From: Hirundichthys speculiger
Taxonomy: Eukaryota; Chordata; Actinopteri; Beloniformes; Exocoetidae
DNA length: 64,000 bases
Direction: 5' to 3'
Assembly: GCA_018398805.1 (NCBI GenBank)
Contig: JAGFBZ010000708.1
Location: 1,178,001-1,242,000, forward strand
Both the position numbers and the translations under genes were made by a program. Shown piece by piece: positions 54,185-64,000 of this stretch (position 1 is the first letter of the stretch; every line of letters begins with the position of its first letter). Under the pieces are notes generated by a model. The model had not been told where the DNA came from, made no database searches, and saw nothing but the letters and a program-made list of their open reading frames with translations.

Positions 54185-55163
54185 CAGTGATCCCTTGCCA
54201 CTTCGCAGTTTGAGTCCCGCGGTTTTAGTGCTTCGCGGATTTTTTTCAGAAATATATTATAATTAAAAAATAAAGAAATAATTGCTGAAATTCTGCAAAA
54301 ATCCAGACGAGAGGCCTCAGCTGCCAGCGAAACATCAAACAATGACTCACAGCCTCCTGTAAGCAACAGGAGAAACACAGACGGACTAGAATCTGTGCTC
54401 CGATTGGCCGAGACACATTTACTACGGTTCAGAGACCAGAGGCTGTGAGGGAGACTTCTCTCTGCGGCGCTGGACGCTCTGGTTTGTGCCCGATGTGTGG
54501 TGGTTTTGCGGTCGGGTGTCGGCATGCTGTCTGCGGGTGTGAATCGGTCTTCTTGCGGCTGGTGGAGGCGTGCCGCTGCGGGCGTGGACGCTGGATCCAA
54601 GCTGCGGCGTCGGCTGGGCCGGGGCGGGGGCCCCCAGCTGGCGGGCGGCTGCTGCCTCTGTCCAGCGGTCTGCACGCCGGGGTGGGTCAGCTGGCCTGGC
54701 GGGGGGCCGTCTGGAGACCTGGTGGGGCCCGGCGCCTCCGGGGGGGGACACCAACAACCTGGTCCACATGATGAACCGGGCTCTGGGACGGTCGGTTCCG
54801 TCGCTCACCGGACTGAAGGAGCTCTTCCCAGAAGAGACGGTTTGGTTCATCGGTGTTTCCTCCTCTGACCTGGAGATATCTCACTTGATTCACCATTATG
54901 GAGATATACTGGTTCTAACGGATGTTAACTGGAGTTGGCACTCGGACCACAGGACCGGGACATGAAAAGGAGCGCTGGACGCCGGCAGCTCCTCAAGTAC
55001 ACCAGACTGGACTGAAACCTGAATTTCCGCCTTAGGGGATCAATAAAGTATATTTGAATTTGAATTTGAAACAGAAAGACCACAGTTTAACTTTTGTCTT
55101 TGTCTTTGTATTGTCACAGGGGGGCGCCGGTCCCCATTAACCGCGAAAACTAAGGGATTACAG
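54185..55163. mobile_element. MITE Q, copy 3, with GC-rich retroelement W inside
   Basis: Ends cagtgatcccttgccacttc and aactaagggattacag, TA on both sides (54183-54184, 55164-55165). Continuity of Q is broken at ggctgtgaggga (about 54457) and resumes at gaaacagaaagaccacag (about 55067), compared with copy 1 at 20270-20300. Confidence 0.82.
54458..55066 (+). mobile_element. GC-rich retroelement W, copy 1
   Basis: About 610 bp, markedly GC-rich in its first 320 bp, ending ttaggggatcaataaagtat followed by repeated atttga, a non-LTR 3' tail with AATAAA. The downstream 270 bp recur at 58549-58818. Readings such as FPEETVWFIGVSSSDLEISH recur in both copies, but no known domain is recognised. Confidence 0.65.
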
Positions 55164-55165
55164 TA

Positions 55166-56149
55166 GATGTGTTCTTAAACCACTGTGTTTTGACAACAGG
55201 GTCAAACGTTGTGGTCTGAGGAACCACCTGGCAGTCCAGACAATGAATCTGTCACCTCGAAAATTTTAAGATCCCACCTATAAGGGCAGGGTCCACACCT
55301 TCTAACTGTACCTTTAAAATCCCCACTCCAAGTATATAATCAAAACAGTGAGTAAGGAGCAGAATGACTTTTCCCTCCATGCTTTTATAATGACTGATGA
55401 AACAGAGTGGCAATATCCAAATTATCCAGAGAGCACTCTCATGCTCCAGCTCTATTTAATGCTTAAAGCAAGTGTAACAATGATGGTGATGTGTCCTCGG
55501 GGTAAAACGGGATGTTGTTTAACACCTTAAAACCAACAGTAAGACTTATCAAGTCAGAGTTATCAATTCTCCCAAGAAAGGCTACAGCTGGCTTCAGAAC
55601 TGAATTCTGGATTATTTCTGTCACTCACTCAGTTTTATAGCCCTGGCAATCAACATGAAGCAATCGTAAAGTGCGTTCAGAGGTGCAGATGGCTCTAATT
55701 TGACGGGGGTAGTGTATTCTGCAGCTCTACAAGGGGTACATCGTATGGCCTCCAGGCTGGTTGCGCATGCAGCTTGTTTAATTAAGGAATACAACTCAGT
55801 TGTGCATTTATATGATTACAACTTCGGATAATTGGTGCTGTAATGCTTTCAAATTTGTTTGATCTCAGTTTGAGACCAAGCTGAAACATTGATAATCATA
55901 TTTAATTGCCAATTCTCCGAGAAATATCCTGAATGAGCAAACTAATCAATCGCTAAAACTTTATCTTTGTTGCATATTAATACAACATGCAGCTTCACAG
56001 GAGTGCTTCACAGGACCAAAGTGATAAAAACAAAAGAAACAACAAAAATAATCTATGTTCTACATCAAAAAATGTGCATTTGACATGATCCCAAAACCCA
56101 GATGCTTCATCTTTGATAAAGGTCAGATGACTGTTGAGGCTGACGTCAC
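55166..56149. other. Single-copy DNA, possible conserved non-coding block
   Basis: About 55300-56000 is unique-looking, with gcagcttgtttaattaagga, ttcggataattggtgctgta and tatttaattgccaattctcc blocks. No domain-bearing ORF. Candidate regulatory DNA only. Confidence 0.38.
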
Positions 56150-56732
56150 AATATTCTTGTGCGTATGCAGTCTGGCTTTAGATCGGGACACGGCTGCATC
56201 TCTGCTACACTAAAGGTTGTAGATGCCATTGATGATGACATTCGATCCTGTCAATTATTCTATTTAGCTGAACAGATCAAGAAATATAGGTTTCTCCAAA
56301 GCTATTTTTCTCACTCAGATAGTGAGGATGGAGGATGGAGGATCTCTGATCCGTTACCATTCACCAGGGTGTTCCCCAAGGTTCCATACTCGGTCCAACA
56401 CGGTTCAACATTTACATTAGCGATATCACCCATGCTATGGTTAACTCCCACATACATCTGTATACTGATGATACTATTCTTCACACATCTTGTTCCTCTC
56501 TCGATACCGCTCTGTCCAAATTTTCTCTTTGAATGGTTCTGAGATTCAGTTTGTCAGCTGCTTTAAGTATCTCAGTACCTGCCTTGACTTATCACTCTCA
56601 TCTGCAACCAGTAATTTGCTTTCTAAAGTCAAATAAGGATTGGTTTTCTTTATAGTAATAAATCTTCATTGACACACTCCGCAACACAGGGTTTGGTCAA
56701 AAGGACAGTCCTTCCGATTCCAGGCTACAGAG
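56150..56732 (+). pseudogene. L2/CR1-like LINE reverse transcriptase, 5' part
   Basis: Readable blocks in mixed frames: QSGFRSGHGCISATLKVVDAI, then after a large internal deletion GVPQGS-like sequence (caccagggtgttccccaagg), FNIYISDITHAMVNSHIHLY with a TDD in place of ADD, SLDTALSKF, IQFVSCFKYLSTCLD. It is broken by hAT element V after gctacagag. Confidence 0.82.
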
Positions 56733-56907
56733 ATGTAGGCCCCGATCGTACACCTCCAGCAACCCGCTAGCTACTACCCGCAAATTGCGGGTTTAGGAAC
56801 CTCCGCTAACCGCTAATGCAATCTTCAGCTTCCCTAAAGCCGCTACCCGTTATGCCGACTCCCTTACTCACATTGTAGGTGTGGCAATGGGCGTGTCTCT
56901 TGTGCTC

Positions 56908-56953
56908 TCCGCAAACTCGGTATCTTGCGATCGCAAGATACCGAGTTTGCGGA
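56908..56953. repeat. Perfect 46-bp palindrome in V
   Basis: The half tccgcaaactcggtatcttg, plus cga, is followed without spacer by its exact reverse complement. The other V copy (24333-24363) has only one half, so the palindrome arose in this copy by inverted duplication. Confidence 0.95.
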
Positions 56954-57019
56954 AAGTGCAACCCGCATGTCGGCACGTAAAAAAGCGCGTCCAAATGGAA
57001 TAAATGTGCGTCCAAATGA

Positions 57020-57271
57020 TCAAATGTGGACGTGCACAAACGGCTCTACCTCTCGATTACGCATCACCGTATTACTGTCAGACGTTTTTATTCTCTTGAG
57101 GTCAGAGGATGTCTGGTCAGCAGTTGTGGTGGATGTGGGAATAGTCACGGCCAGACACGTCAGTCTGTACAGCTGTGGCATGATCTCATTCAGATGTTTG
57201 CTGTGGAGGAAACCAAGGAGATCTTTGGGATATTTCCCCTCAAAATCCGTCATGGCTGACATCACAGTCAC
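57020..57271 (-). pseudogene. hAT transposase C-terminal dimerisation fragment
   Basis: The minus strand reads LYRLTCLAVTIPTSTTTADQ, then SSDLKRIKTSDSNTVM, matching the hATC pattern (L..L...IP.S...ER.FS.LK.IKT). The residues normally ER.FS are DQTSS here. The catalytic RNase H-like part is not recognised. Confidence 0.75.
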
Positions 57272-58155
57272 TTCTGTTTTTAAACAGGTCAGATCATCAA
57301 ATAGAGCTCTGTGGCTCTGGTGTCAAGCTGGAAAAGGTTGGATGTGGGAATTTATTTCCGATATGTCTGAAGCTGTTGGTGGTTGAGGAGGGACAGGAAC
57401 ATTCATTGTTCGTGATCTTTAAAACAGTTCTGTATCTGGAAGATAAAGTTTTCCAGAACACTGTTGTGGAGTTTCTTGTACTGTACGCGCATCCCTCCGT
57501 GCTCTAGCCCTCTCCTTGCGCTCAGTGTTAGAAAGGTAGATGTCATCATACCTGTTTCTCTGGCTCAATGGTGTTAGAAAAATCTTTTAACCCCTGACAG
57601 GCAGAACTGCTCATCCAATGATTCGTTCTGCAGTATTTTATAAAACACATCAGCTGCACCAGGATGCACAGCTGTCTCAGACTCTCAGCACCCCCTGCTG
57701 AGAATATGTTCCCACGGCTCTGCCAGAGCGTGTTTACTGGGAGGACACCCAGATGTATCTGGGACTTTCAGGTTGCCGATAGGAATTGTCTGTGTAAAAA
57801 TATTTATATGTATATATCAGTGCAGAGGAGGAGGAGGAGGGGAGAGAGGAAGCTCTACAGCAGAGTCCCAGACGAGCTGCACATGAGAGCTGCTCTGATC
57901 TGGATGTAAAGACGCTCCATAGCGGTTTGCGGGTAGCACAACCTGCTCTTAAAGGCAATGGCTACTGACGCACTGATTGGTTAAACAGGTGGAACGCCCT
58001 AACCACTCCCATGCATAATGTAGCGGTTAGCGCAGGTAAGATAGCAAGTTTAGGGAGGTGGATGATTGCTTTCTTTGTGGGGGAACGCCCCTCCCGCTAC
58101 CCGCTATCCTTAAATAGCGGCTTTAGGAGATTTGGCGGAAGATCGAGCCCGTTAT

Positions 58156-58545
58156 CTACAGATCAGCTTCTAAAACCCTCCTCCATAAACTGGACGTCAT
58201 TCATCGCCATTCGATTTGTTCCCAGCAACCCCCACCACTGTCTATTTTCACTGGTTAACTGGACTCTTCTTCATTCTCGTAGTTCATTTACAAAAGCTCA
58301 ATTTTCACAACAGCAGTCGCACACTTCGTTACAGCAGCCTGATTACCGGATCCTCAAAGCCTTATTTCAGTTTTCTGCTACAAGTGACTGGAATCACTTA
58401 CAGACAGCAGGCATTAAAATTGAGTTTCTTCTTACCATTTTCATCTTTTAAAAATTTGGTGGAAACAGTTTGTGAACACTGTACCTGCTTTTAAATATTT
58501 ACATTTTTATATATTGTATGTTACTGGCTGATCTGTTTTGAATGT
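58156..58545 (+). pseudogene. L2/CR1-like LINE, 3' part after the V insertion
   Basis: SASKTLLHKLDVIH and, later, LFQFSATSDWNHLQTAGIKI are the C-terminal blocks of the same LINE reading that stops at 56732. Frames are broken. It ends near the W copy. Confidence 0.78.
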
Positions 58546-58548
58546 TAA

Positions 58549-58818
58549 AGAAGAGACGGTTTGGTTCATCAGTGTTTCCTCCTCTGACCTGGAGATATCT
58601 CACTTAATTCACCATTGTGGAGATATACTGGTTTTAATGGCTGTTAACAGGTTTAACGGCTGTTATCTGGAGTTAGCACTCGGACCACAGGACCGGGACA
58701 TGAAGAAGGAGCGCTGGACACCGGCAGCTCCTCAAGTACACCAGACTGCAGCGTCTGGTGTACTTGAAACTTGAATTTCACCCTTGGGGGATCAATAAAG
58801 TGTATTTGATTTGATTTG
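58549..58818 (+). mobile_element. Retroelement W, 5'-truncated copy 2
   Basis: gaagagacggtttggttcat ... ccttgggggatcaataaagt followed by gtatttgatttgatttgag matches the last 270 bp of W1, including the tail. A 5' truncation with shared 3' end is typical of target-primed insertion. Confidence 0.75.
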
Positions 58819-58844
58819 AGGAAACTCTGGCCTTTAAATACACA

Positions 58845-59100
58845 GAGAAAAAAAGAGCACAACAAACAGCACAACAAACCACGGGAAAGTAAAGAATATG
58901 GAGCACAGTTACAGTAACAAGGTGCTCCCAAGTAATTATGAATGAGCTGGAGGAGCAGGAAGGGAGGAGGAAAGGGAAGGAAAAGGGGAAAAGCAGTGGA
59001 GACACCACTCAGCAGATCATGTTGACGTCTCCCTGCAGCGTAGTCCTATAGCAGCATAGCTATGATGAAGCTGTGATTAAGACGGGCCTACTCTAGAAGC
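58845..59100 (-). repeat. Repeat S, 5' part, reverse copy
   Basis: The reverse of 42540-42780: gagcacagttacagtaacaa ... gtgattaagacgggcctact. Confidence 0.75.
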
Positions 59101-60192
59101 AAAGAGATGATTAACTTCAAGGGAACTATAACAGACCCATGTCTTCATTTGTGCCATTTTTCTTCTTTTTTTTAAAATGAATATTATTAAATGTGTGCTT
59201 AATATGCTTACACAAACACGTTTCCCCTGCTTTCAAAGTCTCCCACTGAGCCAGTTGAAGCAGTACTGGATGGAGTTAGTCCCTACATAAGCTTGAACTT
59301 CGATTTCCTGCCTGTAATCAAAGTAGAGGGCACTGTTTTTCCCATTTTTTCCAGTCTTTACCCAGATTTGGATCCTACTCGGTTGAAAAAATATCTTGGA
59401 ATCTTGTGTTCATGGAGCAGTTGCTTGGTCAAAAAGTTTCAAAGTATCTTTTCATTTCCTTCAGTCTCAGTAAAACCACCAAAGTAGGCATGACAATGTG
59501 GAAAAATAGATCTATATGATCCCTAAGTACGCAGCTGGACAAGTGAAATAAATAAATGTTTGATAGAAACAGAGACCTGTTACACGAATGCAAGATAAGG
59601 CATTAAACTGCGATATGTCAGTCGTGGTGGCTGAACTTCTCCTCCAGTCGGTTGCAAAAAAGTGGTATCGGATTAGTTACCATGGAGAGTTGCTCTGTGC
59701 TGGTCCGGACCAGACCTGGTCCAGACCAGGCTAACAACCAGGATTTCTTGATCCTGCGGCTTTCTGACTGGAGTCTTTTGGGGTATTAAGATTTCATAAT
59801 TAACTCAGAAGATCCTTTAACTGTTAAAGCTAAACTTTATTGCTGGTAGGAATGCTGGCTGCTTTTTATGACCGTGAGTTCTCGGTTTTGCTGCTTTGGG
59901 TCTTTATGACCTAACAACTGGGACATCCTGACTTCCTGACCTGCTGATTTCCAAGGAAGTTTGTGACAAGCATAGATAAACACATTTTAGTGACATCTCA
60001 GCTCCAGACAAACAGCATGTGTCTGGACCTGTGATTCAAAGCTGCTGGTCTTCTGGATTTTGAGACAAAGGAAAATTACGCAGAAGAATACGAGGACCCG
60101 CCTTTCTGGAGTTATAAAAAGGAGACAGTTCCAACATTCTGGGTGCATTATTCACAACAGCACCTGCGTGATGTTGTGAATAATAGCCAGAA
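59101..60192. other. Apparently single-copy DNA, no gene recognised
   Basis: No repeat except a small partly palindromic ggtccagaccagg cluster near 59720. No domain-bearing ORF. Confidence 0.4.
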
Positions 60193-60319
60193 TAGCCAGT
60201 AACAGACTTTTCAAAACAAAAGCAGGTGAGCAACATGCGTTAACGCGTGATAAAATAAATGTCGGTGTTAATAAATTAATGAGTTAACGTGATAATAACG
60301 CGTTAACTTGCCCAGCCCT
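60193..60319 (-). mobile_element. Element U, end fragment (copy 4)
   Basis: agtaacagacttttcaaaac ... gttaacgtgataataacgcg ... ttgcccagccc, the reverse of the U left end. The rest is absent. Confidence 0.75.
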
Positions 60320-60749
60320 ACTAAGATTAAATAATAGATAATAGATAATCTTTTATTTATCCCACATTGGGGAATTTATAGTTAAAGCAACAGGAAAGTT
60401 CAAACAGTGCAAACAAAATTACTCAAGTATTGAAAGATATAATATATGAGGTGGACTAGAAAAAACATTATGAACAGAACAATTCAACTCCAAAGAATAT
60501 TTACAGAAAAATGTTAATAGTGATAATAAAGTATTCTGCTGTCACCTATAAAGTTTGCCGAAATGTTATCCTAAATAATCCAAAGACAAAAAGAAATCAC
60601 AAAAACACCAAAAGGTCAGCAGTTTAAAGATAGATCAAGCTTAATATGAAAAAGTATCATTATCGGTGATACTGGCCCTGTATTTAATTGGTATCAGATC
60701 GATACCAAAATTCCCAGTATCGCCCACCTCTACGCCTTGTCACTCTAGG
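60320..60749. other. LINE-tail and MITE remnants
   Basis: 60336-60400 (agataatcttttatttatcc, cacattggggaattt) looks like the reverse of a LINE 3' tail. 60650-60730 has gtatcagatcgataccaaaa, a known style of MITE sequence. No gene. Confidence 0.45.
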
Positions 60750-61308
60750 AGTGATGAATGAGGTTTTGCCTCAAACAGGAGGAGTTCAAGTATCTCAAGG
60801 TCTTGTTCATGAGTGATGGAAAGACTGGATCGACAGCAGATTGGTGCAGCGTCTGCACTGGTACGGACTGTACCGGTCTGAGTCAGAAGGCTGTCAAAGT
60901 CTCTGTTTACCAGTCGATCTTTGTTCCAACCCTCATCTATGGTCATGAATTGTGGGTAGTGACCAAAAGAATTATATCGTGGATGTGAGCAGCTGATCTG
61001 AGTTTGGCTGGATTCTCCCTTAGAGATAGGGTCATCAACAGAACCCACATGGAGAGAAGGTAACTGAGGTGGTTTGGTTATCTGGTGAGGATGCCCCCCC
61101 CTCTGATGTCCCCCAGGGGAATTGCTTCAGTCATGTCAACTGGGAGAAAACTACGAGGCAAACCCACAACGAGCTGGAGAAATGATATTTCCTGACTGGC
61201 TCAACGCCTTGGAGTCCTCCCAGAAGCATCAGAGGGAGGTCTGGACATCTCTGCTGAAGCTCTCTGCCCTGTGACCCAAATTCAAGTGGGAGTTAATAGA
61301 TGGATGGA
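60750..61308 (+). pseudogene. Rex3 3' fragment, strongly decayed
   Basis: Blocks EFKYLKVLFMSDG, VSVYQSIFVPTLIYGHELWV and LRWFGYLVRM-like sequence are readable in changing frames, followed by the Rex3 3' end and a gatggatgga tail. 5'-truncated. Confidence 0.85.
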
Positions 61309-61898
61309 GAAAATTCACCAACAATCAATGAGCTAACAGCAGACATTTTATGAGAGGGCAGCATGTCAGAACACAAACGATTCTTTTTCAGGAATGTTGT
61401 CCATCCAGCTCTGTAACATCTTCAAAGGATCACAGAGTGAAATATTGTTTGAACATCCTGTGTCCTACCCTGTGTTGTCCTGTAGGGTGTAGCCCCACAT
61501 GCATCAGTTATGAAACAAACTCTGTTCTTTCTTCAGTCTGCATGACCCTAAAAAGCTGATTTTCACACAAGTTCTGAATACTGATCAAAAGAAACTAATT
61601 AAATATATATATATTGCGTTATTTAGTTGGAGGATCCACAAGAACATGTGCATGCACAGCAAAAGTATGGGAACTTCTGCATTCAGTATCACACATCTGC
61701 CTCTGTTGCTCCGTTTAACAACTAAACTTTGAAAGTAGGTTTCAGTTCTGTACATTGCTTGGAGGAATTTTAGCTTTTTTCCTCTGGATAGACCTTTCAG
61801 TAGAGTTTGCTTGTGAAGTAGAGAGAGAGAAACAGGAAATTTAAACCAGCTCTTCCCTCCATCAGATATCTGACAAACCTTTTTGTCCTCGTTTTGGC
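61309..61898. other. Unassigned DNA, no gene recognised
   Basis: A short piece at 61830-61860 is shared in reverse with 46055-46100. Otherwise nothing recognised. Confidence 0.4.
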
Positions 61899-61985
61899 TA
61901 CCGTATTTTCCGGAGTATAAGTCGCACTAGGCTAAAAATGTATAATTAGTTAGAAAAAACAAACATAAGTCGCACTGGAGTATAA

Positions 61986-62908
61986 GGGCCAATTCCAATT
62001 CCTCTCTTAACCCTCAATCTCAACCCTCGCCCTTAACCCTCAATTTTTGGCCCTCAATCTTAACCCTCGAAAGTAAGTGTGAGGGTTATCTTGTGACTTA
62101 GAAATGGGACACCCCTCGAGTGCAGTTACGTCATCAGACTGAAATGTATCAGAGCCCGTGTTGTCTCTGTATTCCCTGAAATGACTCAGGGATAACATTG
62201 AAAAGAGCGCCGTATATTCTCTAAATAATATTAGCAAATAATTATTCAGTCCATCGTCGCTACACAACAAGGTATACAAGTAACGTGAAGCCGCCTGGGA
62301 CCGCTGACGGGACCCGTACCGCTGACGGCACCGGGACCGCTGACGGGACCGTTACGGCGGAACGGGACCACTGACGAGTACAAGTAACGTGAAGCCGACC
62401 TGGACCGCTGACGGGACCGGGACCGCTGACGGGACCGAGACCGCCACGGACGGCGGACCGGTCCCGTCAGCGGTCCCGGTCGGCTTCACGTTACTTTGTT
62501 GTGTAGCAACGGAGGACTGAATAATGTACCGGGACCACCTACGAGTACAACGTGAAGCCGACGGGACCGCCGGTCCGGGAGCAAACATCGTAAAGTAAAA
62601 AAAATAAATGTTACGCGACAACGATGTTAATCCATGAAAAAAATCTCAAACAAACACAATAAAATGGTTTCGTAACATTTATATCTTTAAGATATACGAA
62701 GATACTTACGTTTGTAGCTAGCTTCTGGATAGCCCTTACTTCCAAGGGTGGTGTCGGAAAATCTCAATTTTGAGGGCGATACAGCCCTCAAACTCGTCCC
62801 TCAACTTGATGTCCCTTAGAATTGGGACACCACTTGCCCTTAGCGGGAACGCGCATTTTTGAGATTGAGGGTGAGATTGAGGGTTAAGGGAGGAATTGGA
62901 ATTCACCC
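61986..62908. mobile_element. PIF/Harbinger-like non-autonomous element
   Basis: Ends gggccaattccaattcc and ggaattggaattcaccc are inverted at 15 of 17 positions and flanked by TAA on both sides (61983-61985, 62909-62911), the 3-bp TWA target of PIF/Harbinger. No transposase. The centre has a GC-rich repeat of gggaccgctgacg-type units. Confidence 0.8.
62280..62500. repeat. GC-rich minisatellite with internal hairpin
   Basis: Repeated gaccgctgacggg units run to about 62440; the block gtaacgtgaagccgacc at 62382-62400 is mirrored by ggtcggcttcacgttac at 62478-62494, so the segment can fold back on itself. Confidence 0.8.
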
Positions 62909-63168
62909 TAAGTCACATTTTTGCGGGGAACTTGACCAAAAACAGACATTACGTCATCTTGGAAGGCAAGTTTTAGCATTAATAAAAGAATAGAGCACAA
63001 GCTGAAAAGGTGTAAAATATGCTAACACAACAAAGGTTAATCAGCTACATGAAAAATAAACATGAACGGAAAAGGTGTCAAGTGTTTATGTAACATAAGC
63101 AGTTTTACGTAACTATAGCCCAAAGAATAAAACAAGTGTGTTTTTACTGTAATTAATAAGAAGCAATC

Positions 63169-63411
63169 TCACTCCACATCACCAAATCCATTGAATTCTT
63201 TGTCCTCGGTGTCACTTCTGAATGACTCCAGCAACTCCAGAGGAAGACGAAGTGTAACTTCCTCTTCTGTGTGGCCGTCTTTAGACTCAGAATCACTTCC
63301 TGTTCCAATTATTGCAGCCTTTCTGAATCCAGACAGGATGGTCTCGGTTGGTACTGAAGACCATGCTCGGTTGATCCAATCCAAAACTTGCTGAAAAGTT
63401 GCGCAGCGCAT
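63169..63411 (-). pseudogene. pogo-like transposase, C-terminal fragment
   Basis: The minus strand reads MRCATFQQVLDWINRAWSSV, then ILSGFRKAAIIGT, followed by an acidic tail. This matches the end of pogo/POGK-like transposases (WI..AW..IP...I..SF.K.GI). Open for 80 codons. Confidence 0.82.
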
Positions 63412-63419
63412 CCTCTCGG

Positions 63420-63660
63420 TTGCTGCTAACTCGTTCCTCTAGCTGTGGCCACCTAGTTTTGAGCCTGCAATTAGCTTTTTTTTGTTTTTTTCATCGCTTT
63501 GAGACTAGCCTCAGCATTACGGCAGTCCCTAACAAGTTTTTCACTTACTCCAAACTTTCTCTGTCCTGCTCAATTACTGTTTTCAGCTGCAAATTTCACA
63601 ACTTGCAGCTTGTTGTCTGCAGAATATGATTTTCTTTTGGGGGGGCAATTTGTATTCAGT
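63420..63660 (-). pseudogene. pogo-like transposase, N-terminal DNA-binding fragment
   Basis: The minus strand reads PPKRKSYSADNKLQVVKFAA, then a stop, then RKFGVSEKLVRDCRNAEASL and KAMKKTKKS, the Psq-type helix-turn-helix found at the start of pogo-like transposases. The ATG is altered. The DDE core that should follow is deleted; the next coding piece is the C-terminal fragment at 63169-63411. Confidence 0.82.
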
Positions 63661-63875
63661 CATTCTCAGTTGTCTTTGTAAGCTAATGTTTACTTTTTAC
63701 ATTTTTAATTGTTAAGGAGTAGAAAATATCGGTGAGTAAGTCTAGAGTGCCCTCTTGTGACTGTCTGTGATTTTATTTATTTATTTTTTCATCGAAAGGT
63801 CGCTCCGCAGTATAAGTCACAGGAACAGCCAACCAATGAAGAGAAGTGCGACTTATAGTCTGAAAAAATACGGTA

Positions 63876-64000
63876 TATGGTTCTGTGTTTCACTGAGAGG
63901 TGACTGCAGGAGCATATGCTCAACTCAGCTCAGCGTCTTTCTGCCCGGCTTTCAGATGATCGGGCGGACAGAGATATGAAGAGGAGCGTTAAGAGTAAGG
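63876..64000. other. Right edge, unassigned
   Basis: No feature recognised in the last 125 bp. Confidence 0.4.

Larger units (their letters stand above)
56733..58155 (-). mobile_element. hAT-type element V inserted in the LINE
   Basis: The ends atgtaggccccgatcg and cgatcgagcccgttat-like sequence are imperfectly inverted. The flanks ctacagag (56725-56732) and ctacagat (58156-58163) agree at 7 of 8 bases, and the LINE reading continues directly across (YRD / YRSASKTLLHKL). The minus strand encodes a fragment of the hAT C-terminal domain. A deleted relative is at 24226-24475. Confidence 0.82.
61901..63873 (-). mobile_element. pogo-type transposon, internally deleted, with a Harbinger-type insertion
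   Basis: Ends ccgtattttccggagtataa and ttatagtctgaaaaaatacgg are inverted and flanked by TA (61899-61900, 63874-63875). The minus strand contains the transposase N-terminal DNA-binding and C-terminal ends joined by deletion of the catalytic core. The left arm is interrupted by a 923-bp element. Confidence 0.88.

Noticed and set aside
54422..54965. GC-rich ORFs with Cys/Gly/Arg-rich readings
   Set aside because: Several overlapping frames stay open because of high GC; a CxxC-like pair in one frame is not part of a recognisable finger.

Overview
This 64-kb window reads as vertebrate, almost certainly teleost fish, chromosomal DNA. The evidence is its repeats: fish-type Rex1 and Rex3 non-LTR retrotransposons, a chromodomain Ty3 element, several Tc1-like families, pogo/Tigger, piggyBac, PIF/Harbinger and many hAT elements, a tRNA-derived SINE, long AT/ATT/GT microsatellites and no bacterial-style gene packing. 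I found no host protein-coding gene. Every long ORF I can identify is either transposon-derived or an artefact of a tandem repeat. The window is therefore a gene-poor interval or a large intron, filled by layers of nested mobile elements with patches of apparently single-copy DNA between them.

Layout. 1-2601: 3' end of a decayed Ty3 chromovirus-type element with its 3' LTR, inserted in a Tc1 element (2602-3154). 3295-4577: Tigger-like element carrying a hAT insertion with a perfect 8-bp target duplication. 4741-7771: Rex3 inserted in an A-tailed retrosequence; both target duplications are visible. 8371-9034: non-autonomous element U1. 9.0-12.7 kb: mostly single-copy. 12.7-14.0 kb: a mosaic Tigger/X/hAT block. 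14396-18132: a hAT with a perfect 8-bp duplication, carrying a Rex3 tail, a Rex1 copy with an open reverse-transcriptase frame, and a hAT MITE. 19.1-24.9 kb: MITEs, a SINE, a Tc1 pseudogene and a Rex3 tail. 25196-26012: a fold-back element with about 250-bp arms. 26.7-33.3 kb: repeat X, U and Y copies. 33.9-36.3 kb: a cluster of inverted duplications, a minisatellite and a piggyBac remnant inserted in a MITE. 37.4-41.4 kb: Y, a Tc1 relative with a hAT MITE inside, a Rex3 fragment and a Tigger/X composite. 42.5-47.9 kb: retro-tail repeat S, a hAT/X/hAT nest, U3 and its retrosequence insertion. 48.9-51.6 kb: a 9/12-bp minisatellite duplicated in tandem with a 1,323-bp period. 52.7-58.9 kb: X/Y nest, MITE with a GC-rich retroelement inside, LINE interrupted by a hAT. 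60.2-64 kb: U4, Rex3 tail, and a pogo element with a Harbinger-type insertion.

How the parts relate. Many insertion junctions can be read exactly from target-site duplications (8 bp for hAT, TA for Tc1/pogo, TAA for the Harbinger-type element, 13-15 bp for retroelements), so the relative order of events is recoverable. The most unusual items are the fold-back element, a cluster of fresh inverted duplications, repeat X shared at identical junctions inside two different transposon families, and the near-identical duplicated minisatellite. Several single-copy, homeodomain-motif-rich stretches are possible conserved non-coding elements; that is inference only.
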